Shown here piece by piece: positions 25,452-34,079 of a stretch of 64,000 nucleotides of DNA. The number at the start of each line of letters is the position of its first letter. Positions within the stretch are counted from its first letter, which is position 1. The position numbers were made by a program, and so were the translations under genes. The notes under the pieces are model-generated. The model saw only the letters and a program-made list of their open reading frames with translations, did not search any database and was not told the DNA's origin. Source of the DNA: RUG14871 sp045539425 (lineage in GTDB: Bacteria; Bacillota_I; Bacilli_A; Erysipelotrichales; Erysipelotrichaceae); assembly GCA_045539425.1 (NCBI GenBank), contig JAZQFH010000013.1, forward strand, positions 35,694-99,693. Reading direction: 5' to 3'.

Positions 25452-27157
25452 TAATTCTCGTCGTCGTAGTATTCGTCGTATTCATCGTAGTCAATGTCTT
25501 CATCCCAGTTCTCTTCCAGGGAAGCATTGTACTCTTCGATTTCCGCCAGTTCTTCATCGGAATACTCGATCTTGATTTCATATTCCTTGTCTTTACGCAT
25601 ATCTGCGCTGCGGACTTTACGATCCGAATCATCGTCTTTCTTTTTCTTCTTGGATGCTTTCTGTTCGACAGGAGCTCCGCTGCCGGCGTAGTCTTCAAAC
25701 TTGGAGACGTATTCCGTACGTTCCTGTAACGGTTTTCTGGTACGTTTCTGAGGTTTGGCTTCCTCTTCGGCAACTTCTTCCTTGACTTCTACTGCTTCTT
25801 TAACTTCTTCTTTAACTTCTTCTTTTACGACTTCGGCTTTAGCTTCTTCTTTGGCCTTTTCTTCGGCTTCGATGGTTTCCTTATGAGCGAGAGTTCCTTC
25901 TAACGGTGTTTCCTGAACTTCTTCTTCTTCATCCACCACTTCATCCATGTAATCGGCAATTGTCGGTGCTGCTTCCGCGGCTTCCTTGGCTTCGCGTTCG
26001 GCGATGACTTTCGCCTGTTCTTCCTTCATTCTGGCCAGCTCTTCCGCAGCTTTTTCACGTTTGATGCGTTCCTGTTCGATCGCATATTCGAATACCAGCT
26101 GTTTGTAGTCGATACCCTTCTCTTCGAGTTCTTCTCTTGTCTTGATATCGATGCGGCTGTTGGTCAGCTTAACGGCAAGTCTGGCATTTTTACCTTTCTT
26201 ACCGATGGCTAAGGAAAGCTGGTCATTTTCAACGACGACAAGCAGTCCCTTTCCTTCCGGAGACGGTACGACAGCCAGGATCTGAGCCGGTGCCAGAGCA
26301 TTTTTGATCAGCTCTTCCACATTGTCGCTCCACTCGAAGATGTCGATCTTTTCACCGTGCAGCTCTTCAATGACGACCTGAACACGGGAACCTCTCGGGC
26401 CGATGCAGGCGCCGATCGGGTCAACGTCCGGATTCTTGGAGAAGACAGCCATCTTTGTACGTTCGCCGGCTTCACGGGCAATCGCCTTGATTTCCACCGT
26501 ACCAGTGAAGATTTCAGGAACTTCCTTCTCGAATAAACGGCGGACCAGTCTGGCATCCGAGCGGGATACCAAGACCTGGGCACCTTTGGTGTCCTTGTTG
26601 ACTTCCGTGATCACAACACGGAGTTTCTGACCTTCATAGTAGTTTTCATTCGGGTTCTGGGCCATTTTCGGCATGATTGCCAGGGTTTTGCCCAGGTTGA
26701 CAACGATAAACTTGTCTTCCACGGATTCGATGTTACCGAATACCATTTCATCGAGTTTATCGATGTATTCATCGTAGACAGCCTGTTTTTCCGCTTCTCT
26801 GATCTTCTGCTTCAGAACGTTCTTGGCGATTAAAGCAGCGGCTCTTCCCAGCTCGTCCACGTCGATGTCTTCTTCATAGTAGTCACCGAGTTCCAGCTCC
26901 GGATTGAAACGTTTGGCATCTTCCAGAGAGATTTCCAGTTCGTCAAACTCCACGTTTTCAACCACTTTGTAGCGCTGTACCATATGGATGCTGCCGTCTT
27001 TGGCAATATCGACAACCACGTCTGCATCCGGGGATTCCGCCTGTTTGCGGAAGGCCTTGGTCAGTGCTTCCTTGAGGGCTTCGATGACAACGTCTTTATT
27101 GATGTTACGGTCACTTTCAATTAATTCAATGGCCTTTACGAAATTATTGCTGTTCAT
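25451..27157 (-). CDS. nusA: Transcription termination/antitermination protein NusA with long acidic tail
   Basis: 568 residues. Residues 1-~125 are the RNA polymerase-binding domain, then the S1 domain (~135-200) and two KH domains (~200-350, with DPIGACIGPRGSRVQVVIEEL and SLAIGKKGKNARLAVKL). After about residue 370 a ~200-residue extension follows: Glu/Lys coiled coil with KEEVKEEVKEAVEVKEEV repeats, a basic patch (SKKKKKDD), and an Asp/Tyr/Glu-rich end (DEYDEYYDDEN). Typical Bacillota NusA proteins stop near 370-400 residues, so the tail is unusual. It controls pausing and termination. Confidence 0.96.
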   Translation of the reverse strand: MNSNNFVKAIELIESDRNINKDVVIEALKEALTKAFRKQAESPDADVVVDIAKDGSIHMVQRYKVVENVEFDELEISLEDAKRFNPELELGDYYEEDIDVDELGRAAALIAKNVLKQKIREAEKQAVYDEYIDKLDEMVFGNIESVEDKFIVVNLGKTLAIMPKMAQNPNENYYEGQKLRVVITEVNKDTKGAQVLVSRSDARLVRRLFEKEVPEIFTGTVEIKAIAREAGERTKMAVFSKNPDVDPIGACIGPRGSRVQVVIEELHGEKIDIFEWSDNVEELIKNALAPAQILAVVPSPEGKGLLVVVENDQLSLAIGKKGKNARLAVKLTNSRIDIKTREELEEKGIDYKQLVFEYAIEQERIKREKAAEELARMKEEQAKVIAEREAKEAAEAAPTIADYMDEVVDEEEEVQETPLEGTLAHKETIEAEEKAKEEAKAEVVKEEVKEEVKEAVEVKEEVAEEEAKPQKRTRKPLQERTEYVSKFEDYAGSGAPVEQKASKKKKKDDDSDRKVRSADMRKDKEYEIKIEYSDEELAEIEEYNASLEENWDEDIDYDEYDEYYDDEN

Positions 27158-27171
27158 GTTCTTACTCCCAT

Positions 27172-27639
27172 TTAAAACTTTATCGCTAAGCGAATAAACG
27201 CAATGTTATCCAGATTGATACGGATCTGTTTCGTTCTTGTTTTCTCACGGTAAGAGATTAAGATCGTCTCTTCGTCCACTTCCAATAAATCACCCGTCAC
27301 ATCGGACATTCCCTCTTTCGGGTCTTTCAGCTTGCAGTAGACATAATCGTTCAGTGCACCTTTGATCTCGTCGATATTGCGCAGTTCTCTCTCTGCTCCC
27401 GGAGAGCAGACTTCCAGATAGTATGCCGACGGAACAAGATCTTTCTCATCCAGTATCGACGCAAACTTATCGGAGAATGCGGCACAGGTATCCACATCGA
27501 TCGGGCGGTCAGGAATACTGAGGGAAACGCGGAGGATCTGCATCCGGTTTTCATTCACCCATTCGACATCATAGAGGTCTAAACCTTCCTGAGCGGCTAA
27601 TTTGGCGGCTTCATCTTTGACAATCTCTAAAAAACTCAT
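27172..27639 (-). CDS. rimP: Ribosome maturation factor RimP
   Basis: 155 residues from the ATG at 27639 (MSFLEIVKDEAAKLAAQ), preferred over the GTG two codons earlier because GAGGTGAAG serves as its ribosome site. RimP signs: GLDLYDVEWVNENRMQILRV, DVDTCAAFSDKFASILDE and YYLEVCSPGAERELRN. It assists 30S assembly and opens the nusA-infB operon. Confidence 0.94.
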   Translation of the reverse strand: MSFLEIVKDEAAKLAAQEGLDLYDVEWVNENRMQILRVSLSIPDRPIDVDTCAAFSDKFASILDEKDLVPSAYYLEVCSPGAERELRNIDEIKGALNDYVYCKLKDPKEGMSDVTGDLLEVDEETILISYREKTRTKQIRINLDNIAFIRLAIKF

Positions 27640-27658
27640 CTTCACCTCATCAATAATT

Positions 27659-27681
27659 AAGGAGTGGTTTGACCACTCCTT
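27659..27681 (-). promoter_or_regulatory. Leader hairpin between the rimP promoter and rimP
   Basis: A perfect 9-bp stem (AAGGAGTGG/CCACTCCTT, loop TCAAA on the minus strand) lies in the ~50-nt untranslated leader after the predicted start near 27692. The 3' flank is AATTATT on the minus strand and TTGTTTT on the plus strand. It may be an attenuator for rimP, a terminator for the upstream polC operon, or a protein-binding site. Confidence 0.5.
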
Positions 27682-27698
27682 GTTTTAAATACAATACT

Positions 27699-27726
27699 AT
27701 TATACACAAATTCCGGCTGCGTGCAA
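27699..27726 (-). promoter_or_regulatory. Strong sigma-A-type promoter of the rimP-nusA-infB operon
   Basis: TTGCAC (27726-27721), a 16-bp spacer and perfect TATAAT (27704-27699) on the minus strand. The -35 begins directly after the stop codon of the zinc-ribbon membrane protein gene. Confidence 0.8.
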
Positions 27727-28068
27727 CTACTTTTTCGGCTTCGCTTCGTACGTATAGCCGAAGAACTGATACGTCAGCCAGTAGCCGATCGGATTGCTGA
27801 TATAGGCAACGATCAGACCGAACAGAACCAGTAACAGGATCAAAAGCGTATTGTTGATATTGCGCAGCGTAAAGGTAAGAATGAAGCTGATGAGCAGGAT
27901 AATCACGAAAGTGGAGAGAAGCGTCATCCATTTCTGATGCTTCAGCGTTTTCTTATCCAGCTGGAAGCCAAAGTGGCAGTGCGGACAGGAAACCGTGCTG
28001 TTCGCTTCCTTGTACGTCAGTGTCATGACTTTGCCGCAACGCGGGCATTTCAATTCCGTAGTTTTCAT
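27727..28068 (-). CDS. Zinc-ribbon membrane protein of unknown function
   Basis: 113 residues. The N-terminus has a two-knuckle zinc ribbon, CPRCGKV and CPHCHFG (Cys pairs about 20 residues apart). Two hydrophobic segments follow (MTLLSTFVIILLISFILTF and LLILLLVLFGLIVAYI), then a basic tail. It follows polC in the operon with an AAGGAGAATAG site. I do not recognise a specific family or function. Confidence 0.75.
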   Translation of the reverse strand: MKTTELKCPRCGKVMTLTYKEANSTVSCPHCHFGFQLDKKTLKHQKWMTLLSTFVIILLISFILTFTLRNINNTLLILLLVLFGLIVAYISNPIGYWLTYQFFGYTYEAKPKK

Positions 28069-28086
28069 TTTCTATTCTCCTTTTTC

Positions 28087-31000
28087 TCAGAATAAGGACA
28101 TCTGGTTTTCTTCCTGCAGTCCGTCAAGAACATGCAGCTCATCCAGCTTATCCAGCAGCGTCTTTGAGAGCTGCGTGCGGTCAAGAAGATCCTGCTTCGA
28201 GAGGAACGGACGCTCTTTCCGCGCTTCCACGATGCTCTTTGCGACGTTGTATCCCAGACCGTCGATCGTGGTAAAGGCCGGGATGATTGCTTTCTTGTTA
28301 TCGGGATCCAGTACCCATTCCGAAGCATCGGAATACTCCAAAGACAGATTGGAAATACTGAAACCGCGGCAGAAGAGCTCATTGGCGACTTCCAGCGTTG
28401 TGACCAGCCCTTCTTCCTTATTGGACACGCCTCTTCTGACTTCGATTTCCTTGGAAGAGAGACGGTCCTGAATATTCTTTAATCTGGCCGCATTGGCTTC
28501 CTTGCCGGCAATCATCGTGCCGATCTCGAAATAGTCGCAGCGCAGTGTAAAGAAGCTGATGTAGTAATAGAGCGGATGGTAGACCTTGAACCAGGCAACA
28601 CGGATGGCCATCATGACATAGGCAACGGCGTGGGCTTTCGGGAACATGTACTTGATCTTTAAGCAGGAATCGATGTACCAGTCCGGAACATTGTTTTCCT
28701 TCATCAGTTCGATCCATTCATCCTTTAGGCCCTTCCCCTTACGGACACTCTCCATGATATCGAAGGAGCTCTTCGGGGGAAGCCCTTCCTTGATCAGATG
28801 CGTCATGATGTCGTCACGGCATCCGATCACGTCGTTTAATGTCTTGCCTTTGGCAACGAGGTCTTTGGCGTTGTTATTCCAGACGTCTGTCCCGTGCGAG
28901 AGTCCGGAAATACGGACCAGCTGCGAGAAGACGTTCGGACGCGTATCACTCAGAATCCCGCGGACAAAGCGCGTACCGAACTCCGGCAAACCGAGAGCTC
29001 CGGTTTTCTCGTTGTAATACGTTGTATCCTGAATCTTCAGCGCTTTGGTGGAGTTGAAGATGGAAATGACCTTATCGTCATTCATCGGGATCGTGCGGAC
29101 GTTGATGCCGCTGATCTTTTCCAATAAGCGCATGCACGTCGGGTCGACATGTCCCAGATTATCCAGCTTCAGAACATTGTCATGAATGGCATGGAAGTCG
29201 AAGTGTGTCGTCTTCCATTCACTCTCCGGATTGTTTGCCGGATACTGGACCGGTGTAAAGTCATGGACATCCATGTTCCGCGGAATAACGATGATTCCGC
29301 CCGGATGCTGACCGGTGGTGCGTTTGACGTCCGTGCAGCCGACGGCCAGATAGGTTTTCTGGGCATTTGTCAGCTTTTCGATTCCCATCTTTTCCATATA
29401 TCCGCGGATATAGCCGTACGCGGTCTTTTCCTGAACGCCGCTGATGGTACCGGCACGGTAGACCTTGTCTTCGCCGAACACCGTCTTGGTATACAGCATG
29501 GCATTTCCCTGATATTCCGACGAGAAGTTCAGGTCGATATCCGGAACCTTGTCGCCATAGAAGCCAAGGAATGTTTCAAACGGGATATTCTGTCCGTCCG
29601 GCTTCATCTCTTCACCGCAGACAGGACACGGCTTGCTGTTGAGGTCAAAGCCGCTCTCGCAGTTTTCCACCAGTTCGAAATGATGGCATTTCGGACAGAC
29701 ATAATGCGGAGGCAGCGGATTGACTTCCGTGATGTTACTCATGGTTGCGACAAAGGAGGAACCGACGGAACCACGCGATCCGACCATGTAGCCGTGGTCG
29801 TTGGAATCCTTGACCATTAGGTGCGCGGTATAGTAAATAACCCCGTAGCCGTTTCCGATGATGGAGTTTAACTCCTTCTCTAAGCGTGCGGAGACGATCT
29901 CAGGCAGATTCTCACCGTAGCGCTCATGCGCTGTCTTATAACAGATGGCTTTCAGATTCTCATCGGCACCGTCGATAAACGGCGGATACAGCTTATCCTT
30001 GCACGGAAAGGCAGGTTCGATCTGATCCGCGATCTTGTTGGTATTCTCTACCACGATTTCCTGAATGAGGTCTTCATCTTCCAGGAAACGGAAAGCTTCG
30101 AGCATCTCATCCGTGGTACGGAAATGCTGGTCCGGAGCCACGCTCTTGTGACGTGCTTCTTCGTTATAGATATATAACGGGTGAACCACGCCGCCGATTC
30201 CCTGCGCCATGATGTAGACATCACGCAGTATTTTCTGGTCCGGATGGGTATAGTGCACATCCCCTGTCGCAACAACCGGAATCTTCAATTCCTTTGCGCA
30301 GGAAATGATGTCTTTTAAGATCATATGTAAACGGTCGAAATCGGCAATGGAATGATTATCAATCAGAAAGCGGTAGTTTTCGGGAGGTTGAACCTCAATG
30401 AAGTCATAGAACTTCATGGCCTCTTTCAGATCGTTTTTACTTGATGTAGACGCAAGATCGAAGATCTCCCCGTTACAGCAGGCGGAACCGATCAAAAGGT
30501 TCTGTCGTAATTCCTGGATCTTCTCACGCGGAATCCGCGGTTCGGCCATGAACTCATCGCTCTTGGTGGATACCTTACCGCCAAAGAGCAGATAGTCGGT
30601 ATGGCTGATGGAGATCAAACGGAACAGATCCTTGATGCCGTCCTGATTCTTCGCAATGACATTGACGTGTTTTTTCGTGACTTTCTTAAAGGCATCCGCG
30701 TCGTTCAGATTCTGCAGATCATCTACCGTCAAGAGGAGCCCTTCCGATTTCATCATGCCGTTTGGCAGATAGTTCATCTGCTTGATGCTCTGCAACATGC
30801 GGATGAAGACTTCCCCTGTCACTTCCGCATCGTAGTCGGCACGGTGTGCGACATCTTCGTCATATTCCACTTTATAGAAGCTGGCAACCTTGCCCAGGCG
30901 GTAGGATTTCCGCTCCTTTAATAAAGCACGGGAAAGATCCAGCGTATCGATATAAGGATTCTTTAACTCCGGCTGATTCAGCTTGCGAAGTGCGGCATTA

Positions 31001-32421
31001 ATAAAGCCGATATCGAATTTGGCGTTATGCGCGACAAGCGCCGCATCTCCGAAGAACTCCATGATCTTCGGCAGTGCCACTTCAATCGGATCCGCATTTT
31101 CCACATCAGAATCCTTGATGTTTGTCAGTTTTTTCGTGAAATCCGCCAGTTTGACCGGAGGCTTCACAAAGAGCTGCAGACGGTCCGTTACACCGCCGTG
31201 TCCGATCTTGACGCCGCCGAATTCGATGATATGGTCATAGCGGTTGCTTAATCCCGTAGTCTCTAAGTCGAATACGACATAGGTACGGTCCAATGATCCT
31301 CCGTCCGGATTCTTGATGATATTCAGAACCGGGTCGATCATATTCATCTCGCATCCGTAGAGAACCTTGAACGGATCCTCCGGATTGGACTTGTTCAGCT
31401 TATTCATCGCAATCTGCGCTTCCGGGAATGCCTGAACAACATAGTGGTCGGTAATCGCCAGCGAGCGCATCCCCCAGGCGTAGGCCTGGTTGATCAGTTC
31501 GGTAGCGGATGAGACACCGTCCATTTCACTCATCTTTGTATGAGCGTGCAGTTCCACTCTCTTCTTCGGAGCACGGTCGATTCTTCCCTGCGGACGGTCG
31601 ATCTTGACCATTTCATTCGGATTGTTCAGCCGCACGTGAAGTTCGAGTTCCTGTGTCATCTTATTCAGTTCCACATCGCCATAGATGCGGACATAGTTTC
31701 CCGTTTTAAATTCGCCCAGCTTTTCTTCCAGTTCGTTTTTACGTACATCCCGTCTGGCCAGGAAAACTCCTGTCGCATCCTTGATATAGTAGTTGATCAT
31801 TTCCATCTCGCCATACGATCTGCCGCCGCGAAGTGAGACCGTATCTTCCACTTTGAAAAGCTCCCCTTCCAGAATGACCTTGTTGATCTTCTGGTTGATG
31901 TCGGCGATGTTGATTCGGGTATAGCCGCTGTATGGATTATAGGTGACTTTCCTGGAAGCCTTGCTCTTATGATCGAGATAGATGCTATAGGATAAACCGT
32001 AGGAGGACATGCTGCGCTCGATATCGAGCTTTCGCTCCTGACATTTGTCAAGATCCGCATCTTCCGCAAAGAGGAGATGCAGCTCTTTCCCGTTCAGGGA
32101 AACACCCGCATTTTCGAGTGACGGAAGCTGCAGCGATTGCGCAATGTGGTTCAGATAGCTTTCAAAGATTCCCTCACTGACAAAAAGATCCGTATATTTC
32201 AGATTCAGTGTCACTTCGCAATCCAGCTGTTTCTGCAAAAACCGATGCAGTTTTTCATAGGTTTCATAATCCAGCGGTGTATCCAGAATGAGATCCCAGT
32301 ATAAATGTCTGGTGAAGCGGTCAAAGATCGGCTGAGAGCATTCAGCATTATGAAAAAGAGAAATCTCTTTCTCTGTAAATCCGTGATTCAGGCTGATGAT
32401 TCTCTCCAGCATCTCTTTCAT
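28087..32421 (-). CDS. polC: DNA polymerase III PolC-type alpha subunit
   Basis: 1444 residues with the PolC order: N-terminal domains, OB fold, PHP domain (ELHAHTKMSEMDGVSS), embedded DEDD proofreading exonuclease (TYVVFDLETTGLSNRYD), second PHP part, palm with PDIDLNFSSEYQ catalytic Asp residues, a zinc-binding motif (CPKCHHFELVENC ... CPVCG) and fingers. It is the leading-strand replicase of low-GC Gram-positives. The start overlaps the rnc stop as ATGA. Confidence 0.98.
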   Translation of the reverse strand: MKEMLERIISLNHGFTEKEISLFHNAECSQPIFDRFTRHLYWDLILDTPLDYETYEKLHRFLQKQLDCEVTLNLKYTDLFVSEGIFESYLNHIAQSLQLPSLENAGVSLNGKELHLLFAEDADLDKCQERKLDIERSMSSYGLSYSIYLDHKSKASRKVTYNPYSGYTRINIADINQKINKVILEGELFKVEDTVSLRGGRSYGEMEMINYYIKDATGVFLARRDVRKNELEEKLGEFKTGNYVRIYGDVELNKMTQELELHVRLNNPNEMVKIDRPQGRIDRAPKKRVELHAHTKMSEMDGVSSATELINQAYAWGMRSLAITDHYVVQAFPEAQIAMNKLNKSNPEDPFKVLYGCEMNMIDPVLNIIKNPDGGSLDRTYVVFDLETTGLSNRYDHIIEFGGVKIGHGGVTDRLQLFVKPPVKLADFTKKLTNIKDSDVENADPIEVALPKIMEFFGDAALVAHNAKFDIGFINAALRKLNQPELKNPYIDTLDLSRALLKERKSYRLGKVASFYKVEYDEDVAHRADYDAEVTGEVFIRMLQSIKQMNYLPNGMMKSEGLLLTVDDLQNLNDADAFKKVTKKHVNVIAKNQDGIKDLFRLISISHTDYLLFGGKVSTKSDEFMAEPRIPREKIQELRQNLLIGSACCNGEIFDLASTSSKNDLKEAMKFYDFIEVQPPENYRFLIDNHSIADFDRLHMILKDIISCAKELKIPVVATGDVHYTHPDQKILRDVYIMAQGIGGVVHPLYIYNEEARHKSVAPDQHFRTTDEMLEAFRFLEDEDLIQEIVVENTNKIADQIEPAFPCKDKLYPPFIDGADENLKAICYKTAHERYGENLPEIVSARLEKELNSIIGNGYGVIYYTAHLMVKDSNDHGYMVGSRGSVGSSFVATMSNITEVNPLPPHYVCPKCHHFELVENCESGFDLNSKPCPVCGEEMKPDGQNIPFETFLGFYGDKVPDIDLNFSSEYQGNAMLYTKTVFGEDKVYRAGTISGVQEKTAYGYIRGYMEKMGIEKLTNAQKTYLAVGCTDVKRTTGQHPGGIIVIPRNMDVHDFTPVQYPANNPESEWKTTHFDFHAIHDNVLKLDNLGHVDPTCMRLLEKISGINVRTIPMNDDKVISIFNSTKALKIQDTTYYNEKTGALGLPEFGTRFVRGILSDTRPNVFSQLVRISGLSHGTDVWNNNAKDLVAKGKTLNDVIGCRDDIMTHLIKEGLPPKSSFDIMESVRKGKGLKDEWIELMKENNVPDWYIDSCLKIKYMFPKAHAVAYVMMAIRVAWFKVYHPLYYYISFFTLRCDYFEIGTMIAGKEANAARLKNIQDRLSSKEIEVRRGVSNKEEGLVTTLEVANELFCRGFSISNLSLEYSDASEWVLDPDNKKAIIPAFTTIDGLGYNVAKSIVEARKERPFLSKQDLLDRTQLSKTLLDKLDELHVLDGLQEENQMSLF

Positions 32422-33101
32422 AGTTTCACCATTTTATTGAAGGCATCTTTGGCGGCCTGCTGTTCGGCACGTTTCTTGCTGGAACCTTTGCCGGTCCCCA
32501 GAATAATCCCGTCCAGAATGACATTCATGGTAAACTCCGGCTTATTGCTCGGACCGACCATGCTGACGAGTTCATAGACGACATTGGAGCGGTTGTCGCT
32601 CTGCACGTATTCCTGTAAACGTGTCTTATAATCCGTTACTTCTTCTTCGATGTGTTCCAGATGATTGAAATCCACGACTTCACTCATGATGCTGTTGACC
32701 GCATCCATGCCGCAGTCAAGATACAGCGCACCGATGAAGGCTTCAAACATATCGCTGACGACGGAATCACGGTATCTTCCGCCGCTCTTCTCTTCCCCGA
32801 TTCCAAGTTTCAGGAAATCATTGAGATGAAGCTTTGTGGCGTATTCCGCGAGGCTTTTTTCGCATACCAAAGAAGCACGCAGTGTTGTCATGCGTCCTTC
32901 GGAAAGTTCCGGAGTAATGCGGAAGAGATGGTCACTCGACCAGATCTGCAGCACGGCATCCCCCATGAATTCGAGACGTTCATTGTCATGCAGATTCTGC
33001 TTATGTTCATTGACATAGGAAGAATGCGTGAAGGCCGTCTCCATCAGTTTTGTATTTTTCACCGTAATATTACGTTTTTCTAACCAGTCATATATTGTCA
33101 T
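32418..33101 (-). CDS. rnc: Ribonuclease III
   Basis: 227 residues from the ATG at 33101 with GGGTGA upstream. Catalytic signature NERLEFMGDAVLQ and the second acidic cluster DMFEAFIGALYLDCG, then a C-terminal double-stranded RNA-binding domain (DYKTRLQEYVQ ... GKGSSKKRAEQQAAKDAF). It processes rRNA precursors. It is flanked by plsX and polC rather than acpP and smc. Confidence 0.96.
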   Translation of the reverse strand: MTIYDWLEKRNITVKNTKLMETAFTHSSYVNEHKQNLHDNERLEFMGDAVLQIWSSDHLFRITPELSEGRMTTLRASLVCEKSLAEYATKLHLNDFLKLGIGEEKSGGRYRDSVVSDMFEAFIGALYLDCGMDAVNSIMSEVVDFNHLEHIEEEVTDYKTRLQEYVQSDNRSNVVYELVSMVGPSNKPEFTMNVILDGIILGTGKGSSKKRAEQQAAKDAFNKMVKL

Positions 33102-33121
33102 ATAAATCACCCTGTGTTTTT

Positions 33122-33130
33122 ATTATAGCA
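33122..33130 (-). promoter_or_regulatory. Internal extended -10 promoter for rnc-polC
   Basis: TG-C-TATAAT on the minus strand overlaps the last codons and stop of plsX. Initiation near 33115 would give a 14-nt leader containing the GGGTGA ribosome site of rnc. No -35 match; the extended -10 could compensate. Confidence 0.5.
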
Positions 33131-34079
33131 CCGATTCCTGACTCTGGAGAAGCCGAATCAGGAGGCTTAAGGCAGAGATGACGGCTTTGGTGTCACTGGA
33201 TCCGTGCGCCTTGATAATCGGCCGCTCAAAGCCTAACAGGCACGCTCCGCCATAGCTCTTATAATCCACTTTTTCCTTTAGGGCATAGAGTTTCTTCTTT
33301 AAAAGCAGTGCCCCGATCTTGCTGAGTAAGGAGGAAGTAAAGGACTCCTTCAGTAAACTCATGATAAAAGAAGCCGTTCCTTCCATGCTTTTTAAAAGCA
33401 CGTTACCGCTGAAACCGTCAGAGACCACAATATCATAATCCCCGCTTAATACGTCTCTTCCTTCGCAATTCCCCTTAAAGCTTAATGAGTCATCCTTCTT
33501 CAATAGTTCATAGGCTTCCCTGTGAATGTGGTCGCCTTTTGTTTCTTCCGCACCGATATTCAATAAGCCAATCTGCGGCTGCGAGTTACCGGTTTTCTTT
33601 ACATACTCATTGGCAAGAAGCGCAAAGGAGTATAGATCCTCTGCGGTGCATTCGGCATTAGCGCCCATATCCGCAAGATACACCGGTTTGTCTTTTGCCG
33701 AAGGTAAAGGTGAAATCAGAAAACTGTGACGTACGCCTTCGACTAGCTTACAGTTAAAATGCGCGCTCAGAACGATGCCGGCGGTGGAGCCGGCAGAGAG
33801 AACACCGTCCAGTTTATTATCATTGAGATCCTTCATCATCCGCATCAGTGTGGAATCCTTTTTGCGGCGGACGGAAAGAATGGAGTCTTCCATTTTCACT
33901 ACTTCCGAGCATTCCTCATAACGGATGCGATCATTCTTCGGCATCTTATCACAGGCTTCCTTATCCCCGTAACATACCAGCTGAATATCTTGATTGTTAT
34001 TTAAAACGGTCAGGCAGGCTTCCGGGAAGATCCCGTATCCCGCATCTGATCCAAGTAAATCAATTCCGATGGTTTTCAT
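33123..34079 (-). CDS. plsX: Phosphate acyltransferase PlsX
   Basis: 318 residues. Starts TIGIDLLGSDAGYGIFPEAC (family: DxxGxD start) and contains DLNDNKLDGVLSAGSTAGIVLSAHF, LADMGANAECT and VSDGFSGNVLLKSMEG, all typical. It makes acyl-phosphate from acyl-ACP for membrane lipid synthesis. Neighbouring fab and acpP genes are absent here. Coupled to recG by ATGA with GAGGAGGAAGAG as ribosome site. Confidence 0.95.
   Translation of the reverse strand: MKTIGIDLLGSDAGYGIFPEACLTVLNNNQDIQLVCYGDKEACDKMPKNDRIRYEECSEVVKMEDSILSVRRKKDSTLMRMMKDLNDNKLDGVLSAGSTAGIVLSAHFNCKLVEGVRHSFLISPLPSAKDKPVYLADMGANAECTAEDLYSFALLANEYVKKTGNSQPQIGLLNIGAEETKGDHIHREAYELLKKDDSLSFKGNCEGRDVLSGDYDIVVSDGFSGNVLLKSMEGTASFIMSLLKESFTSSLLSKIGALLLKKKLYALKEKVDYKSYGGACLLGFERPIIKAHGSSDTKAVISALSLLIRLLQSQESVL

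Noticed and set aside
25700..25900. Glu/Lys repeats of nusA as a tandem DNA repeat element
   Set aside because: They are in frame, vary in codon use and are part of a continuous protein tail.
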